Shown here piece after piece: positions 12,626-25,160 of a stretch of DNA of 64,000 bases. Under the pieces are notes generated by a model. That model ran no database searches, was not told the DNA's origin, and saw nothing but the letters and a program-made list of their open reading frames with translations. Source of the stretch: Atriophallophorus winterbourni (lineage: Eukaryota; Platyhelminthes; Trematoda; Plagiorchiida; Microphallidae). The number at the start of each line of letters is the position of its first letter. Within the stretch, counting starts at the first letter, position 1. The translations under genes and the position numbers were made by a program. The DNA lies in contig JACCGJ010013209.1 in the NCBI GenBank assembly GCA_013407085.1, positions 37,773-101,772 of the forward strand, given 5' to 3'.

Positions 12626-13974
12626 TAAAAGAATATTCATTTGATTATATTAAATGTCGTGAATTTCTGTCCTTATTGTTTGATAGAAAGGTATTATGCC
12701 GAAATGATTATTTGGAATTTAGATTTCGTATTTGTAGTGATATGTTTGATGTAAGCATCAGCTCGACATGGAAAGAACACCACTTGTTGTAAAACCTGAT
12801 TTGAAGTTAATACATTTGGTATGACTTATTTATATCAGGCTATGAATAACATGAAACTCCTAGATCTACGCATTGGAATGCACTTCAACAGTAATGCAGG
12901 TAATACATAGTACACCGTTCCGTGAATATAATTATAAACTCACGGACACCGGGATTGCCGTTCAACCTCGCTTTTAATACATCTCCTGAAATTGAAATTT
13001 ACAGTCGCGTTTGCTCAATGATTTTTCAAAAGTAGAGTAAAGTAGTAGAAGTAGTAAAATATATACTCCTTCTTGATGAGCGCAAACATCGCGTAACCGG
13101 TCGCATGTATGTGCGTTATGTAAATGCATACGAATGAGCATTCATATTTCAAATATTCATATATATGTTACAACGACATATTTTTATCCTTGCGTGATCA
13201 ATTTAGCAGGTGTGAAGCCCACTAATTGCAAAATGCCGTAATTGTTTGATATATATACAGTATTATGTCAAATGAGAATCACGATTATAAATACGTCTAA
13301 CCGAAAATATTTATGGGCACATGTGCACTTTTTCATTATTTAAATACACCGCGACATTTCACTCGGTAGCAGCGATAATATTCACAAGCATTGACGCAGT
13401 TGTACATTTAGTAAACGACAGATTATTGTACACATTGTGGGTGAAAAGATTTTATATGACTTGTTATTTCGTTCGGAACAAAACGCTCAGATCGATTTGA
13501 TACGAATCTTACTAACACACGTTTTTTGGCGGTCAACATCAAGGAGTTATTATAGTGAAATTGTGGTGGAAAATGATTAAAATAATTTATAATCACATCA
13601 GTGAAACCTGTGATAAATCGATGATAATAATTATGTTTGCAAATAGTAATTAGACATACCTCGCTCATTTGTGAATTCAACTAAGATTGAGAGGATACGA
13701 GAAGTTCATTATATTGAAAAATAATTCAGAGTACATATTTAAAACGTTCATGTAATAAGCACATGAAGAATACAAATAAATCTGTCTTAAATTGATGATC
13801 AATTTGATTGAGATATCTAGTTAGTGTAAAAAATAATGTTCACACAATATCTCTCACCATCCTTTGGTCCTAATTTCTTGTCTGAAAGCGATGAGGAAGA
13901 TAAAAAATATTCAACGAATACAAATACTGTCATACATCAAATACAATAATGTTATTTTATTTGCTCTAAGTCAG
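12626..13974. other. Unassigned AT-rich stretch
   Basis: I see no gene, repeat family or structured element that I can support here. Confidence 0.5.
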
Positions 13975-14200
13975 GTAATGATGTGATTGGGTTTGGAATT
14001 GTTTGAAGTTGTTTTAATCATGCTCATCCTATCAACACATGCACTATGTGGATTTATTTGTAGAATAATCACAAAATCAAGTTTCTCGTGTACGCCAATG
14101 ATATACAACTTTTGTACGAAAAGTCGATCGATCATAAGTAACATCATTCATGTAGATAGGGTCCAGCCAGTTTGGTTGGGTCAACGTTATCCAACAGTGT
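13975..14200 (+). pseudogene. Short CR1-like RT fragment around the catalytic motif
   Basis: The plus frame around 14,070-14,130 reads KIKFLVYANDIQLLYEKS. This matches the core of CR1 RT (usually FADDIK or YADDIQ) with the first catalytic Asp replaced by Asn. The preceding hydrophobic GLELFEVV segment fits the GPLLFLLF block that normally lies just upstream. The fragment is too short for a firm clade assignment. Confidence 0.4.
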
Positions 14201-14232
14201 AATACAAATGTAACTTGATTACCATTCTTCCT

Positions 14233-14312
14233 CTGTTTCAACCGCATGCGGATCCTGGTCCTACTCTCCCAACCTGATCAGTGAAAACAGCACGAAATTG
14301 GTCGTGCTGAAT
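14233..14312 (+). ncRNA. Decayed hammerhead-ribozyme module
   Basis: The order is CTGTTTCAACCGCATGCGGA, CTGATCA (one change from CTGATGA), GTG, AAAACA loop, GCAC, GAAA, TTGGTC and GTGC. This matches the family consensus. The mutated G in CTGATCA, a broken stem II base and an eroded stem I argue against activity. The orientation is opposite to the modules at 12,541 and 57,121. Confidence 0.7.
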
Positions 14313-14319
14313 GCAAATG

Positions 14320-15084
14320 AGCATTTTTAATCAAAATATCGTTTTTCCCATATATCAATATGTGATTTATGTATATTTGTGCCAAAGTTAGCTCGAAAAC
14401 TTCAAACACACTAATTAATTTTATTACTTTTTATTTATTATTATTGATAGTTAATTTATTTTGTATTATTGAGAATATATTTTTCAAAACTAATTATATA
14501 TAGAAATTGGACCTATCGTTTGTGCTAATTCGATTCATCATAATTTCGGTATCCGACGTGTTCGTAGCAGAAACAAAAAGCAGCTTGTTTGACATACGTT
14601 TTTACTTAAAACCTGCAACCAACTTTCCTTTATTTTTTCCTTATTCTTGTGTGAATTGCAAAAACAACATTGTACGTTTAACCGGCAATGTTTTGTAAAC
14701 AAATTCTATCGCTCAACTTTGGAAATCACTATGAGTTATTGTTCGAAAATATTGTGCTTTGTGAGATGTTACGGTCGAAATTTACAAGACAAATTTTATC
14801 TGAAATCACATAATGATTTCAACCAGTATTGATAAGATTTTTATGAAGTACTGGGGGCCAATTTGTTATTTACAACTTCGCTTATTCAGATTACAATGAT
14901 TATTTAAAGTTTCGCATTTTGGTCAATCAAAAGTTATTTTTGTTCGAACTTTAAATTCAGCTATTCACCAAGAAAAGCACTGAATGATTCTTTTACACAT
15001 TGAGCAAATCCGTTTTTAAGCAGATGAGTATTCTCCATCAATAAAACGTAGAACTTGTGATTTTACACATGCGTAAATGGCTTT
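14320..15084. other. Unassigned AT-rich stretch
   Basis: Two overlapping short plus-strand ORFs (14,507-14,832) have no recognisable features. Nothing else is seen. Confidence 0.5.
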
Positions 15085-15640
15085 CTTGATGATGATATCC
15101 ATCGGCCGATTTCGAACATGGATGTACATCGCAAGCGCAAAATGTTTTCATGCTGCGCAGCTTTCAACATTGAATAAACATTCCGGTTGACAGCATTCAT
15201 AGCGATAGACATTACTCAGTCGATCGGCGTCAGTTATACGCCAGAGGCTTGATATGTGTTTAGCATCCAAGAGCTGTATCAGCTCTCCAGCTGTTTGAGT
15301 ATAGTGAACGTGCTCTTAAGACAAGCTTTAAAAAGCACTTCAGCATTCGTTAATTTGACCATTAAGGATACGTTGAAGATATTTCGTATGCTTTGTTAAC
15401 GGAAAGCATTCAGTTTCCGTTCGTGTCTTTTGTAGATAATGCAAGACTCACTGTCGTAAATTAAAGCATTCAGTACGCACGTGTTGTGCACCATCATATT
15501 TGTCTTCATAGTCAACTTGCTGTTGGCCAAGACACGAGATTGAAAAAGTGACGAAACTGCAGCTGCTCCATCAACCGGCTTATCAATCTTCGTGTCTAAC
15601 GAGAGGTTATCCCCAATGGTTGGTTTTGTAATGTATTATA
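15085..15640 (-). pseudogene. Zinc-finger LINE, C-terminal RT and tail (copy 1)
   Basis: The minus strand from 15,620 down reads NLSLDTKIDKPV, then KLTMKTNMMVHNTCVLNALI, YDSESCIIYKR, RKLNAFR, a KLTNAEVLFKA block, and a corrupted zinc-finger end near 15,150-15,200. This order matches LINE RT thumb and C-terminal sequences ending in a Cys-Cys-His-His finger. The low-coordinate end keeps the 3' UTR motif around 15,095-15,125. Most of the RT core is missing, and stops are frequent. Confidence 0.65.
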
Positions 15641-15894
15641 ATGAAATATATTATTTAAATCTATTGCTCAGATAATCATGCATCGTATTCAAATAATAAA
15701 GTTCTACTTCTGAACTGATTTGCAATGTCAAACTTTGGATGAAGTACATAAAAGTTAAGCGGTAAAATCGGCGGAATTGACTATCAAAAAGCAGGTTCTG
15801 ATGTGTGTGCTCAGTAAAAATAAACACTTCTACAACTGGTGAATTCGAATACATTTCAGAAAAAATTAATTATATTTCTCGTCGATATAGTTTG

Positions 15895-17250
15895 TTATTT
15901 TTGTTGGCCTCCTCTGTCGATATCGACAATGGATGTACATCACAAAAGTAATAAAATCTCTTAAAGTAATATAGCTTTTTGAATGATTAAACAGTCCGAT
16001 TCGGGCGGAACAATCTCTCCCGCAGCGCTTGCAATGATAGGCAGAACTAGGTTCATCAGCGTCAGTTGCATGCAGACAGCTTAATCTATTTTCATAAGAA
16101 AAAAGTTGTATGTGCTCCTTCTTAAATTGCAGATGACGCTTTAAACAATCCCTCCACTTGAGCCGTCAAGAGCAATTTCTTTTTAACTCTTGGGATCAAA
16201 GACAAGAGCTTCTCTTTTGCAAACGTCTTTGTAACACAAGTGAAGTCTGCCCAATTGTGGAGTTCCTGATTTCAACTCATCCTAGATTAGATCGTTCGGA
16301 ATACGACATTCTCAATCATATAGACGTTGCCAAGTTACTACAGGCCGCGCTTTCGTAGTATAGTAAACTTTTTTGTAGGATAGCTTTTGAAATAACTTCA
16401 GCATTAGTCATTTTGTCTATCCACAATATTTGCAAGTTGCTACGAATGCTTTGTAGATGGAACTGATTCAGCTGCCGTTCGTGTATTGCGTGGTTGGTCA
16501 AGGTTTTCCTGCCGAAAAGTTAGGTTATTAGTAGGCACGCGCTGTATACCATTATCTTTGTCGTCATGAACAACTTGCGGTTATCCTAAACACGACAGTT
16601 CAATCGGAGCAAAATGTGGGCTCATCTGCCAACAATTTGACTAAAACATTCAGAAGGGCGATTTTTCTGTAGTTGCTGCAGTCGCCACTCTCATCCTTTT
16701 TATTGAATTTCGTGATGATCTTCGTGGCTCGCATCTTCTGTGTGTGACATCTTCCTGCAGCCATAACTTGAGAAACAATCGGTGAAGAGGCTGTAATAAT
16801 GATGTCCTACAACATTTGATGAGCTCAGGTGAAATTCCATCTCACCAGCGGTCTTTATATTCGCTAGGTGGTGGATCGCCATATTTTGCTCATCAAGAGT
16901 AGGGGAAGTAACTAGTTGTTCACCAATTTTCCATTTGCTGTGTTTTGTCTTCAATCGAGTTAATTTCAGTCCAATACTTTTTGCACATCGTTTCGCAGTC
17001 TGTTGAATTTATTTCTACCTTTTCTTATAAGTCGTATGTTTTTATCTGTTTGCATGCCTTTGAACTTCAAGAATTCTCGACCAACGCGGCAACCTTTTCA
17101 AGCTTTTACTTAAGTCGCTCGTTCGATCTTTCTTCGAACCGTAAGTGGAAGGCGCGACTCAGGGTATGCAGCTATTTATCGATTTCACGTTTTCTGAAGC
17201 CGATTCCACTGAGGTTCTCTTGTTGAACTCGGCGCAGTTTTGTCAATACT
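15895..17250 (-). pseudogene. Zinc-finger LINE, internally deleted copy (copy 2)
   Basis: From the 5' side (about 17,200) the minus strand gives the linker before RT (RNKFNRLRNDVQKV), then an RT N-terminus with LANIKTAGEMEF near 16,850 and a CSNYRKIALLNVL-like block near 16,650. It then jumps to the C-terminal region RKTLTNHAIHERQLNQFHLQ (16,470) and KMTNAEVISKAI (16,395). The C-terminal finger CKRCGRDC followed by a His lies at about 16,000-16,040. The catalytic palm is deleted. The 3' UTR ends near 15,895 with a CGATATCGACA-type motif shared with the other copies. Confidence 0.7.
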
Positions 17251-17952
17251 TGACCGACATAATTTATAATTATTTAATCCGTTACCGAAAGTTTCACACT
17301 CTACCTGTTAGCGCAAGAAAAGTGAGTTAAATCACATGTTTGTATGTGAACTCTCCCGAAGATTTTACGTACGTTGTTTATACAGTTTATTTTCATATTT
17401 CATTGTGAATTGTGGTTACAGTAAGATAAAACTCGGGCTCGTGTATCATTTATAAAAATCAATCCATCTAGATAAATCACACTTTTGCTAAACTATAATA
17501 TATGGATATTTCACTCACATTGAAACTTCTGCGTCGTCATTTCTGTAATAATTAAAAGACATGGTGTCTACGGATTATGATAACCAAAATTTCATTATTA
17601 TTGTTCATTATATAATTATTTCTCGTGATAATGTTTTTGGAAATTTCACTAATTGATTTCTTTTGAATTTAACATCACTGCAACTGGAATGAATATTGAA
17701 AGGATAAATTATGAAAATTACATACAACTAAGAAACATTTAGTGTACTCTTAGATAAGTATCACGAAGGAGGACTTTAATATTATTTTTTTGATTTGAGG
17801 TTTGTCAAATTTATCATGTTATTTCATCAGTCAATCAGATGAAAGTCCTTCCTCTGGCTCAATTGAACGTTGTGCAGGGTTATTTGTGATAATGTCAGCT
17901 TTATTTAACTCGAGGTTTAAGGGAACGTTCTTAGGATTATACTATAAACATT
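17251..17952. other. Unassigned AT-rich stretch
   Basis: No gene or repeat is recognised. It lies on the 3' side of the candidate minus-strand gene that follows, and could contain its downstream sequence. Confidence 0.5.
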
Positions 17953-18199
17953 TTATCTTCGAGATTTTGAAAATATAACAATGAAATCTAAAGTAACGAT
18001 CAGTTGCTTCACGTTCTCCACACGAGCACAGAGCAATACGATAAGGATTCGATCACGTCGAATTAGTGAAGAAACGGTTATCAAAGTTTGACCTTTGATA
18101 TAGGTTGGCACGAATAACCTGTTGAATCCGATCTGAAAGTTGTCTGCGGTTTCTGTGTAAAGAAGACTTTCAACCAAGTTTATCTCAAAAATTTACGGT

Positions 18200-19000
18200 C
18201 TACCAAACTGGAAAGAAAAATGACCAATTTATCTTAAAATAATGATTTGTTTGCAGCCAAATGGCGGAGATAAATAACACTAGTATGAGCACTATTTGTA
18301 ATGCATAGGTCAATGTTTCTAAAATGTCGATCGATAATATGTCGTTAGTGGTTGTAAACATAGTTCTAACATCAAACCGATATTTGAGTTGGAAACGTTT
18401 CCACTGATTAGAACTAATGTCTGACAAATAACCGACTCTTGCTGTTTTATTCATTAGCAACAATGCTTTCTAACATAGAACGCACATTTAAGTGAGTTTA
18501 GTCCAAGTACTTGATCATACTCTCTTGGATTATGAATGATTATATCACGAACACGGTCCTGGTTTGTGTGTGATGGAATTGCATCCGGATAAGGAAAGTC
18601 AAATGCATGAATTTTAACATCATTCACTTCTGTGTTAGCACTTGACTGAAATGCATGATCCTCTCAGCCTTATCAACTGTTGCAAACTTTTTAAACTACG
18701 TCACATTATTACATAATACGTAGATACTACAAAACCCAGATAAAAAATGTATTTATTCTAAAAGAAACTGTTTTTGTAGAAATCAGAAAATTATGTTTCT
18801 CTTTTAAGTAAAATTATTGAACTCACCATACGATACACGAGCGGAATCTTTAAAAAACGAATGTTACAAGTGTGATATAAATAATACATTTTGTGTATTC
18901 TAATCATTGCTTTAATGATATAAAGATTGGACGTACCAATTATATCTGGTATCAACAGTGATAGAACAGACAGAATACTGACGACATCGTTAAACAGCAT
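18200..19000 (-). CDS. Candidate two-exon membrane protein gene (hypothetical)
   Basis: The minus-strand ATG at 19,000 opens a 58-codon exon (18,827-19,000) with a hydrophobic N-terminus (VVSILSVLSLLIPDIIGTS), possibly a signal peptide. It ends at a consensus donor GTGAGT (18,821-18,826) in phase 0. An acceptor TTAG at 18,470-18,473 joins in frame to a second exon (18,200-18,469). That exon carries a strong membrane segment (LQIVLILVLFISAIWL) and ends in a stop. The intron would be 357 nt. A 74-codon ORF at 17,953-18,177 could be a further exon if a donor is used in exon 2. I recognise no family. Sequence between 17,251 and 19,260 has no transposon homology in this window. The splice model is inference; chance remains quite possible. 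Confidence 0.3.
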
Positions 19001-19036
19001 TGTAAGTGTTTTGTGTGAAAGTAATCAGTGCACATG

Positions 19037-19044
19037 TTTATATA
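19037..19044 (-). promoter_or_regulatory. Possible TATA box for the 19,000 minus-strand ATG
   Basis: The minus strand reads CTATATAAAC about 37 nt upstream of the candidate ATG at 19,000. That spacing would give a very short 5' leader. In AT-rich DNA such matches are common. Confidence 0.25.
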
Positions 19045-19259
19045 GCGTGTGCTTCACATAGGTCAAACGTGCACCGAGGTAATAACAGACACCGGTGGAA
19101 GTGAATCATTGGTCGCAAGAGATGTTTTGGTATATGCACACACGTAAACTTGTTCAACAATGATTAACTCTTGGTTTTGCGATATACAGTACGCTGAAAA
19201 CAGCAAAACAATCGTCAGATGAGCGAGTGCAAACTACGATATGAAAACAATATAAAAAT

Positions 19260-20560
19260 AAATTCAAGATTCAAGGTTAAAGAATCATGATTTTATGGTG
19301 AAAAATAGCTATCGATTTTCATGTGCCATTGGGTGACAGCTATAGAAAATACAAAGGATGCAATCAAACATTCAATTGAGGTGTTAGGATTGTGGTGGTT
19401 CATATCGGGTAAATACACATGGCCGATAGTAGAGTGCACTTTGATGTAAGTCTTAATGTTAGATTTGAAATCACGGATCGTCGGAGCGTTCACAATAGCC
19501 TGTGATAGTAAATTTCACATAAAGCAAATACGCTCAGAAATGAAATGACGTCTATCACCGAGTTGTGATTGCAGTATAATGAAACAACTTGTATGACTCC
19601 ATGTATTCTTAGGAGAGCTGACTGTTTTCAAATTACAAACAGGGTGATTTTCTATCCGCAGTTAGAATCAAGTCATTAATTACCCTCGTTTGTGTAAAGT
19701 CGGTAAATCTTAGCATGGCAATTCGCTCATTAAATGGGATGTTCAGCATACTAACTTCTTCTCTAAACATTGAGAATTTGTATGAACATATTTGAACGAA
19801 ACCGCTTTGTGTAGTGATGAATCATGTGTGTGATAAGGCGTTAAACATTATGATGCAGGGATTCCATTGATAGTCATTGCGTGGGATGTAAAAACATGTT
19901 ATCCTTTATTGGTTGACGACAGCTGGAATCCAGAATTAGGTCTCGGTGTGAATTGCTTGGACCAACTTGAATTGAGCCGGACCTACGAAGATTTTGATGT
20001 TTTGATTTTTTTTAATTTGGATGGCAGCGCTGCTATCCGCTTTCTTCAAACGGGGGAGTGTTTGACTTATGACATAGGTTTACAGTGCGTTAAGCCTTTG
20101 TGAAATTTTCGTTTTTGCCAATAGGACCATACTATTTAAGCCAAAGCGCTAGTCGTAAACCTATTCTTCAGCCGTTTTGGTCTATATCTCTATATTCTTC
20201 CGAAAAGGAACTCGAAATTTGCCCACAACAACGACATTAGAAATATAAATTGAACACGCAATGTAGCGCCAATGCTTGACATCGTGCTCTGTGGTTTCCT
20301 GAATCGATGCCGGAAAGGTATTTTAGTTACACCAAGTAAAACTTTACTTTGCGATAATCTTATGAGCTAAAGTTGTGTGACGAGTTAGACGAGTCACTAT
20401 GTCTGAGATAACATGATCAATTTGCATTAGATAGCAAAATTGAGACCATTTCTCGACGGCGTGTTTTTGTTAGCACATCGGGCGTTATGGAATTAATACC
20501 GTTCTGGGCTTGGCTTTGTGAGTCGGGTACAGCAGTTTGGAGTGCACAGCTGAGGTCTAT
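19260..20560 (-). pseudogene. CR1-like LINE with large internal deletion
   Basis: The 3' tail (about 19,262-19,285) is an imperfect CTTGAAT-type repeat on the minus strand. Upstream is the ORF2 C-terminus with NAPTIRDFKSNIKTYIK (about 19,430-19,480) and PFNERIAMLRF near 19,730. The sequence then jumps at about 19,960 to the endonuclease start (KIFVGPAQ, homologous to KIFVGSAQSLVNKLAEL at 30,450). Beyond that is ORF1 sequence near 20,200 (VVVVGKFRVPF). Homology to 30,450-31,060 extends to about 20,560. The RT core is deleted. Confidence 0.65.
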
Positions 20561-21269
20561 CGTAATATCACCTGAACTTGTAAGAAACTCATGAATAAAG
20601 TCTTATTCACATGAACAAAGTATTTAATAACCTATTCCCAAACCCATGTAGATGAGTTTAATCAATGGGTTCAGAAAAATCCGTGCTCGCAGACGTCTCC
20701 GTCTCATCGAAGTTATTCAACATGCTGTACAGAAGGAGACTTGAAATCACTAACTGCGATAACAAAACACTGCACCAAATCTTATGAGTTAAACAAAAAT
20801 CAAAAGTTTCGCCAAAAAGCTTGCCAACATCCAGAAATAATAATACATTCAATACACATAATACATTCAATGCACTGATTTCGATAAATAATGCTCAATG
20901 GATTTCTTGGTAGCATAAAGTCGATTACGATTATCTTGTTATTGGTGGATTTGATGACGATTTCATATATATTGAAGTAATCAATTCCATGAATATTGAT
21001 TACTGAGCATCATCAACAAATGCTGGCGAAAAGCCAAGAAACGTTTTCCAATGAGATATGTTGTGAATACTCATTGCTACTCGGCATTATTTTTAACATA
21101 TTGATTCTAATTTCTCTGGGATTATTTGTTTTTCGAAGATTAATAATGTTAGCTCATAGTTGATTTCGTCTTACTTATAAAAAAATATTTGTAACGACAT
21201 TAAAATAAGCTGAAATACAATCTCTACTTGGGCAACGTCTGTGTGTTTACAAACAAACATCAGTTTTGG
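20561..21269. other. Unassigned stretch
   Basis: Apart from short ORFs without resemblance to known families, I see nothing here. Confidence 0.5.
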
Positions 21270-22905
21270 AAATATTTTTGTTGATGTTGTTACTCTCTTT
21301 TTGTCGATATCAACCATAGATTTTCAACACGAGCGCATGATGGTTTCATGTTTTGCAGCTTTCAGAATAACTAAACAGTTTAATTGGGGATTGAAAATCT
21401 CTCCCACAGAGATGACAACTATCGGCTGTATTCACTCGATCAGCGTAAGTAACACGTCAGAGGCGTGATCTACGCTCAGGGTCCAAGAACTGTCTGCTCA
21501 TTCCACATGCAGCAGACGATTATGTACACAGTGCCTCTTAAGTGCTCGGTCAAGTGCAAGATTTTCACAATTCGTAGGGTCAATGCCAGGCGACTAGATA
21601 TTACCTTTACAAACGTCTTCATAACGCAAGTGTGGTTTGCCCAATGCCCAGCATATGTTCTAGGTACTCTGTATGCTTCGTCAAAGGAGAACGTTCACCT
21701 TTGCTTCGTCTCTGCATGGATTGCTTAAGTCTTACTGTCTTAAAATAAAACTTCTATTACGCACGTACTGTATACCACCTCCTTGGTCTTCATTATCAAC
21801 TTTCGGTTTCCCAAGACGCAAGAGTTCAATTGGGAACTGCTCTGCCAATCCGATACGCAATCTTTGTGTCGAGCGAGAGGTCATCCACAAGGGTTAAACC
21901 GAGATATGCAAATTGATGTACTGGTTCCGCTGTCAGTTTATAACTGGAATGTGCCGATGGCACACAGTCCATTCTCCAAGCTTCGTCCAAGCTTATAGTA
22001 AGTTTAAAGTCTTGGCATGCAGAAAATATCAATCTGTTAGCGAAAGAAGTTGCTCTTTGGATGAGCACTAATGGCTCATTATTAGAAAATTGCGGGTCAC
22101 GGATTAGCACATCTGGTACCATGGTTTGAGCTTTCAGGCGGTTCCGTTTGTAAAGCTTGACATCACATTGCGTATGTAGGTGAAAACCTTTTGTGTCGAT
22201 CTTTGAAGCGTGCATCGGCAACTAAGAAAAGCAAATTCAAAACATCAGGCTTTGCAACCTGAAACGATCTAGGCACAACTAAGGCACAGGTTGTGCTAAT
22301 CCGTGACTTGATGTTTGCCGACAATGCAACCTTTATTGCTCACTCTCTAGAGTACCTAGAGTCGCTAGAACGCACAGGCGAATTTCAAAAGATTCAAATT
22401 GCAACCGTTAAAATAGACTGAGTAGTTCTTGCCAGAGTGGATAAAAATGAAGAGTTTGACAGTCTTGTGTGCAGCCTATAAGATAAAACATTTTAAAAAT
22501 TCCCCTCTGTCGGGCGTAGTCAAATGTTTTAGTTAGATCATTGAAAACAGCGAATAATGACAATCTCTGTTCCCGACATTACTCTTGAAGTTATTTTAAG
22601 CAAAATATCATGTCTACTTTTGATCTTCCCCAGCGAAAGCCACAGTGTGATTTATAGTAAAAGCTGCTAACTACTTTTTATAGCCACATCTGTAAAACTC
22701 TAGCGAAAACGTCACCTAAAACATTTAAAAGCAAAATTTATTTGTGAGGTTTCACTCATCACCAAGGGACTTTCTTCTCGCTTAGCCGGTGATTACTGTT
22801 TTGAGCTCATCAAGACTAGCGAGAGAATTCCAGTGTTAACTTGTTCGTAAATATTCAACATATTTGAGTGAATGCGGTTACATCGTGCTGTCCCTATAGT
22901 AGATA
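21270..22905 (-). pseudogene. Zinc-finger LINE, longest copy (copy 3)
   Basis: The minus strand from about 22,830 carries the RT N-terminus and core (block with NRDCHYSLFSM near 22,570). The palm region reads HTQCDVKLYKRNRLKAQTMV (about 22,120-22,180) and VLIRDPQFSNNEP, where LFADDAA is expected, so both catalytic Asp residues are lost. Next come LIFSACQDFKLTISLDEAWR (about 22,030) and FAYLGLTLVDDLSLDTKIA near 21,890. A divergent C-terminal finger and 3' UTR lie at 21,270-21,450. Most of the RT is represented, but it is riddled with stops. Confidence 0.7.
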
Positions 22906-22914
22906 AAAAAGATG

Positions 22915-23190
22915 TGTAATACTCATCTTTCCCAAACAATTTGCAACTTTAATTCTACATACATCCGCCCTCGTATTAAATATGGTATACCTGCAAGGGA
23001 TCCTCAGTTTAAAATTTTGTGTTCAACTATTGGAAACTCAACAGCGTCGTTGGATATATTATTTATCCTTACAAAACGCGACTTGGAAGATTGAAATTGC
23101 TTTCACTCTAATACAGACGACAACGTTTGACATTAATCTTGAACATTATATTCTGATAATTGTTTCACCTTCTGACCCGATGTATATCTT
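22915..23190 (+). pseudogene. CR1-like RT C-terminal fragment
   Basis: The plus strand reads FNSTYIRPRIKYGIPARDPQ (about 22,948-23,008), the equivalent of the YIRPxxEYAIQAWSP block of CR1 ORF2. It is followed by a YRRQRLTLILNIIF-like stretch equivalent to YRRLRGDLILTY. Frameshifts are present. The fragment lies head to head with the zinc-finger LINE copy 3. Confidence 0.6.
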
Positions 23191-23604
23191 ATTGTTTCAT
23201 GTAATTTATAACTTTTAACCTGCATATCATCAATGAATGAATCTTAGAAATATGAATGGCTTATCTGATCCCATCTTACATACAGAGAAATTGATCATTA
23301 TCCACAACATTTTAATATCGAGGTTAATTTCGGTCCATTAGGTATTTCTACTCCCGCTAGGTCTCTACAGGACCTTATTTAAAGCTCCTCTAAGGAGCCG
23401 TAATTTTTCATTCGGTGTCATTCGTTTGGACTTCAAGATCGTTCACAAATCTCTTATAAGTCAGCAGTCATAAGGGAAGCTTTTGTTTCGAACCAATATG
23501 ATGTTCGCGCTTTCTTTCGTAACAAAAGTTGAAAATATAATATAATGATAGTTAAGCAGAGGTACTATGGTCAGGGTGAAAAACGAAAAAAAGCTTGAAG
23601 CAAT
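23191..23604. other. Unassigned stretch
   Basis: No feature is recognised between the CR1 fragment and the CR1 3' end at 23,605. Confidence 0.5.
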
Positions 23605-24015
23605 TCAATTAGAAGGATTTCAATTCAATTAACAATTTAAATTTATTATCCAATAATGAATTTTCGTGATTCAATACAGGGGTTCGTTTGCTTACTGAGC
23701 ATTTCAAGAAACACGTAAAAATCCAAATGGGAGAAATTGTTTTTGATTAGAGGGATCACAAATATAGATCCGTGGGGTCAAGATACATCGTTTTCTTTGA
23801 ATCACGGTAAAGTGTGAAAAAGGCATCAAGACTTCTTTCGAACATCAGTTGATTTGGTGAGTTTACAACATAAAGGTTAGGTGGATCCAGGTAAAACTAA
23901 CTCCCACGGCGAAAAATGTCTTCTACATCTGATTCACGAGTGAGGATCTGAGAAATACTCTAAGAGGGAAATAAAACATTCATAATGTTGCTTTGGCATA
24001 TTCATTATATATCTG
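23605..24015 (-). repeat. CR1-like LINE 3' end (subfamily with TTGAA-type tail)
   Basis: This is homologous to the 3' end of the near-complete element at 50,006-50,450, sharing GTTTGCTTACTGAGCA, TTTGGTGAGTTTACAACAT and the GGCGAAAAATGTC block. AATTGAATT-type sequence (minus strand) at 23,605-23,640 represents the eroded tail. It covers the ORF2 C-terminus and 3' UTR. It is abruptly followed by another CR1 subfamily at about 24,232. Confidence 0.7.
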
Positions 24016-24239
24016 CCCCGCCGTCAACTGAACTACTGAACACATAAATAAAACAGGAGATAAACTCGGACTGTCATGCAATGCTGGCCTGCAAAGTAAA
24101 TCACTTGTTTTGTTCAAGGCTCATTGGCTATCGGTAACTGGAAAATAGCTCTTTTATGTTTTATGATTTTTATGTTTTATCTATGTTCCAAGCTGCAAGG
24201 CTGACGTTTATCGACTGGCAATTTAACATATGAGAAAAA

Positions 24240-24845
24240 TCGGTCAATCCCAGCGTGTAAATTCGCATATCATCAACTAGCTTCGTCGCCCAGTGGCAGA
24301 TTGTTTACAACAAATAAAAGCCTCTACGCAACCACGTTGCCCAACTTGGATCATGTATTATACCATCGCATTATTGTAAGTATTCAAAATGCGGGCAAGC
24401 GTCTGAGGAGCAAACCGCCCAAATATTCTCCTCTGCAAAGCCAAGATACCGCTTGCCCTGTTGAATACTTTTTGACAGTGAGTATTCGGTTTCAAGTTAT
24501 TAGTAATCTAGATACCGAGAATATTCTTAGCACTGGTCCAAGTCAGGTTTTCATCACCAAGATAATATGTATGCTCTATTGCCGACCACGTTGTAACATT
24601 TTACATTTACGAATGTTGAAACACATCTGATTTAGTTGAGACCAATGATACAGTGCATTCAAATCCTAATGCAGCATGAAACAATCTTCAATCGATCGGA
24701 TTTGCTTCCATATTTTTATGTCATCAGAAAAAGACCAATTTAACGTCGTACTGTTTGCGCAATATCATTTATGTAAAACAATAAAAGGATGAGCCCTAGC
24801 ACTGAACGTTGAAAACGCCGCTGGTGACATTGACAGATTTTGAAA
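24240..24845 (-). pseudogene. CR1-like RT fragment, tandem unit 1
   Basis: The minus-strand reading gives the palm-to-thumb part of CR1 RT: a degenerate SDDIKIW block near 24,730, then HTYYLGDENLTWTSAKNIL (about 24,515-24,572), ITNNLKPNTHCQKVFNRASG and ILALQRRIFGRFAPQTL down to about 24,390. Stops are common. The plus-strand 109-codon ORF here is only the antisense shadow. Confidence 0.75.
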
Positions 24846-24856
24846 GAACGCCGTCC

Positions 24857-25160
24857 ATGGCGGTCCTGCACTAAGCATATTCTTGGAGTGTTTGCTTAAC
24901 CTTGTGTGTTGTCACGCGGAGTGACGAGAAAAGCTCATTATAATGCATCACAGTGAAAGCCGCAAGGAAGCTGCCGTGCTGATGTCGCTCTACTCGTCCA
25001 TGAAACTTGTTTGAATGTATGTTCCATTCGAGATGTAAGCACATCTTTCCAGTTTGTTTGTGCTTACTCTTCTATACAATTCATGGTTGTATGGCAGTTG
25101 AGCATTCGGTACGTGCTACCGGTGTAATGCTGTCTTTGATGATGATGATGATTGATGTTA
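24857..25160 (+). repeat. RTE-like LINE 3' UTR fragment with GATGAT tail, unit 1
   Basis: It matches the 3' UTR at 9,761-10,119 and 26,750-27,105, and ends in repeated GATGAT at 25,139-25,155. No RT coding sequence remains. Relative to unit 2, about 50 bp are missing near 25,080. Confidence 0.8.

Noticed and set aside
19867..20103. 78-codon plus-strand ORF with ordinary composition
   Set aside because: It is antisense to a decayed CR1 endonuclease/ORF1 segment homologous to 30,440-30,600.
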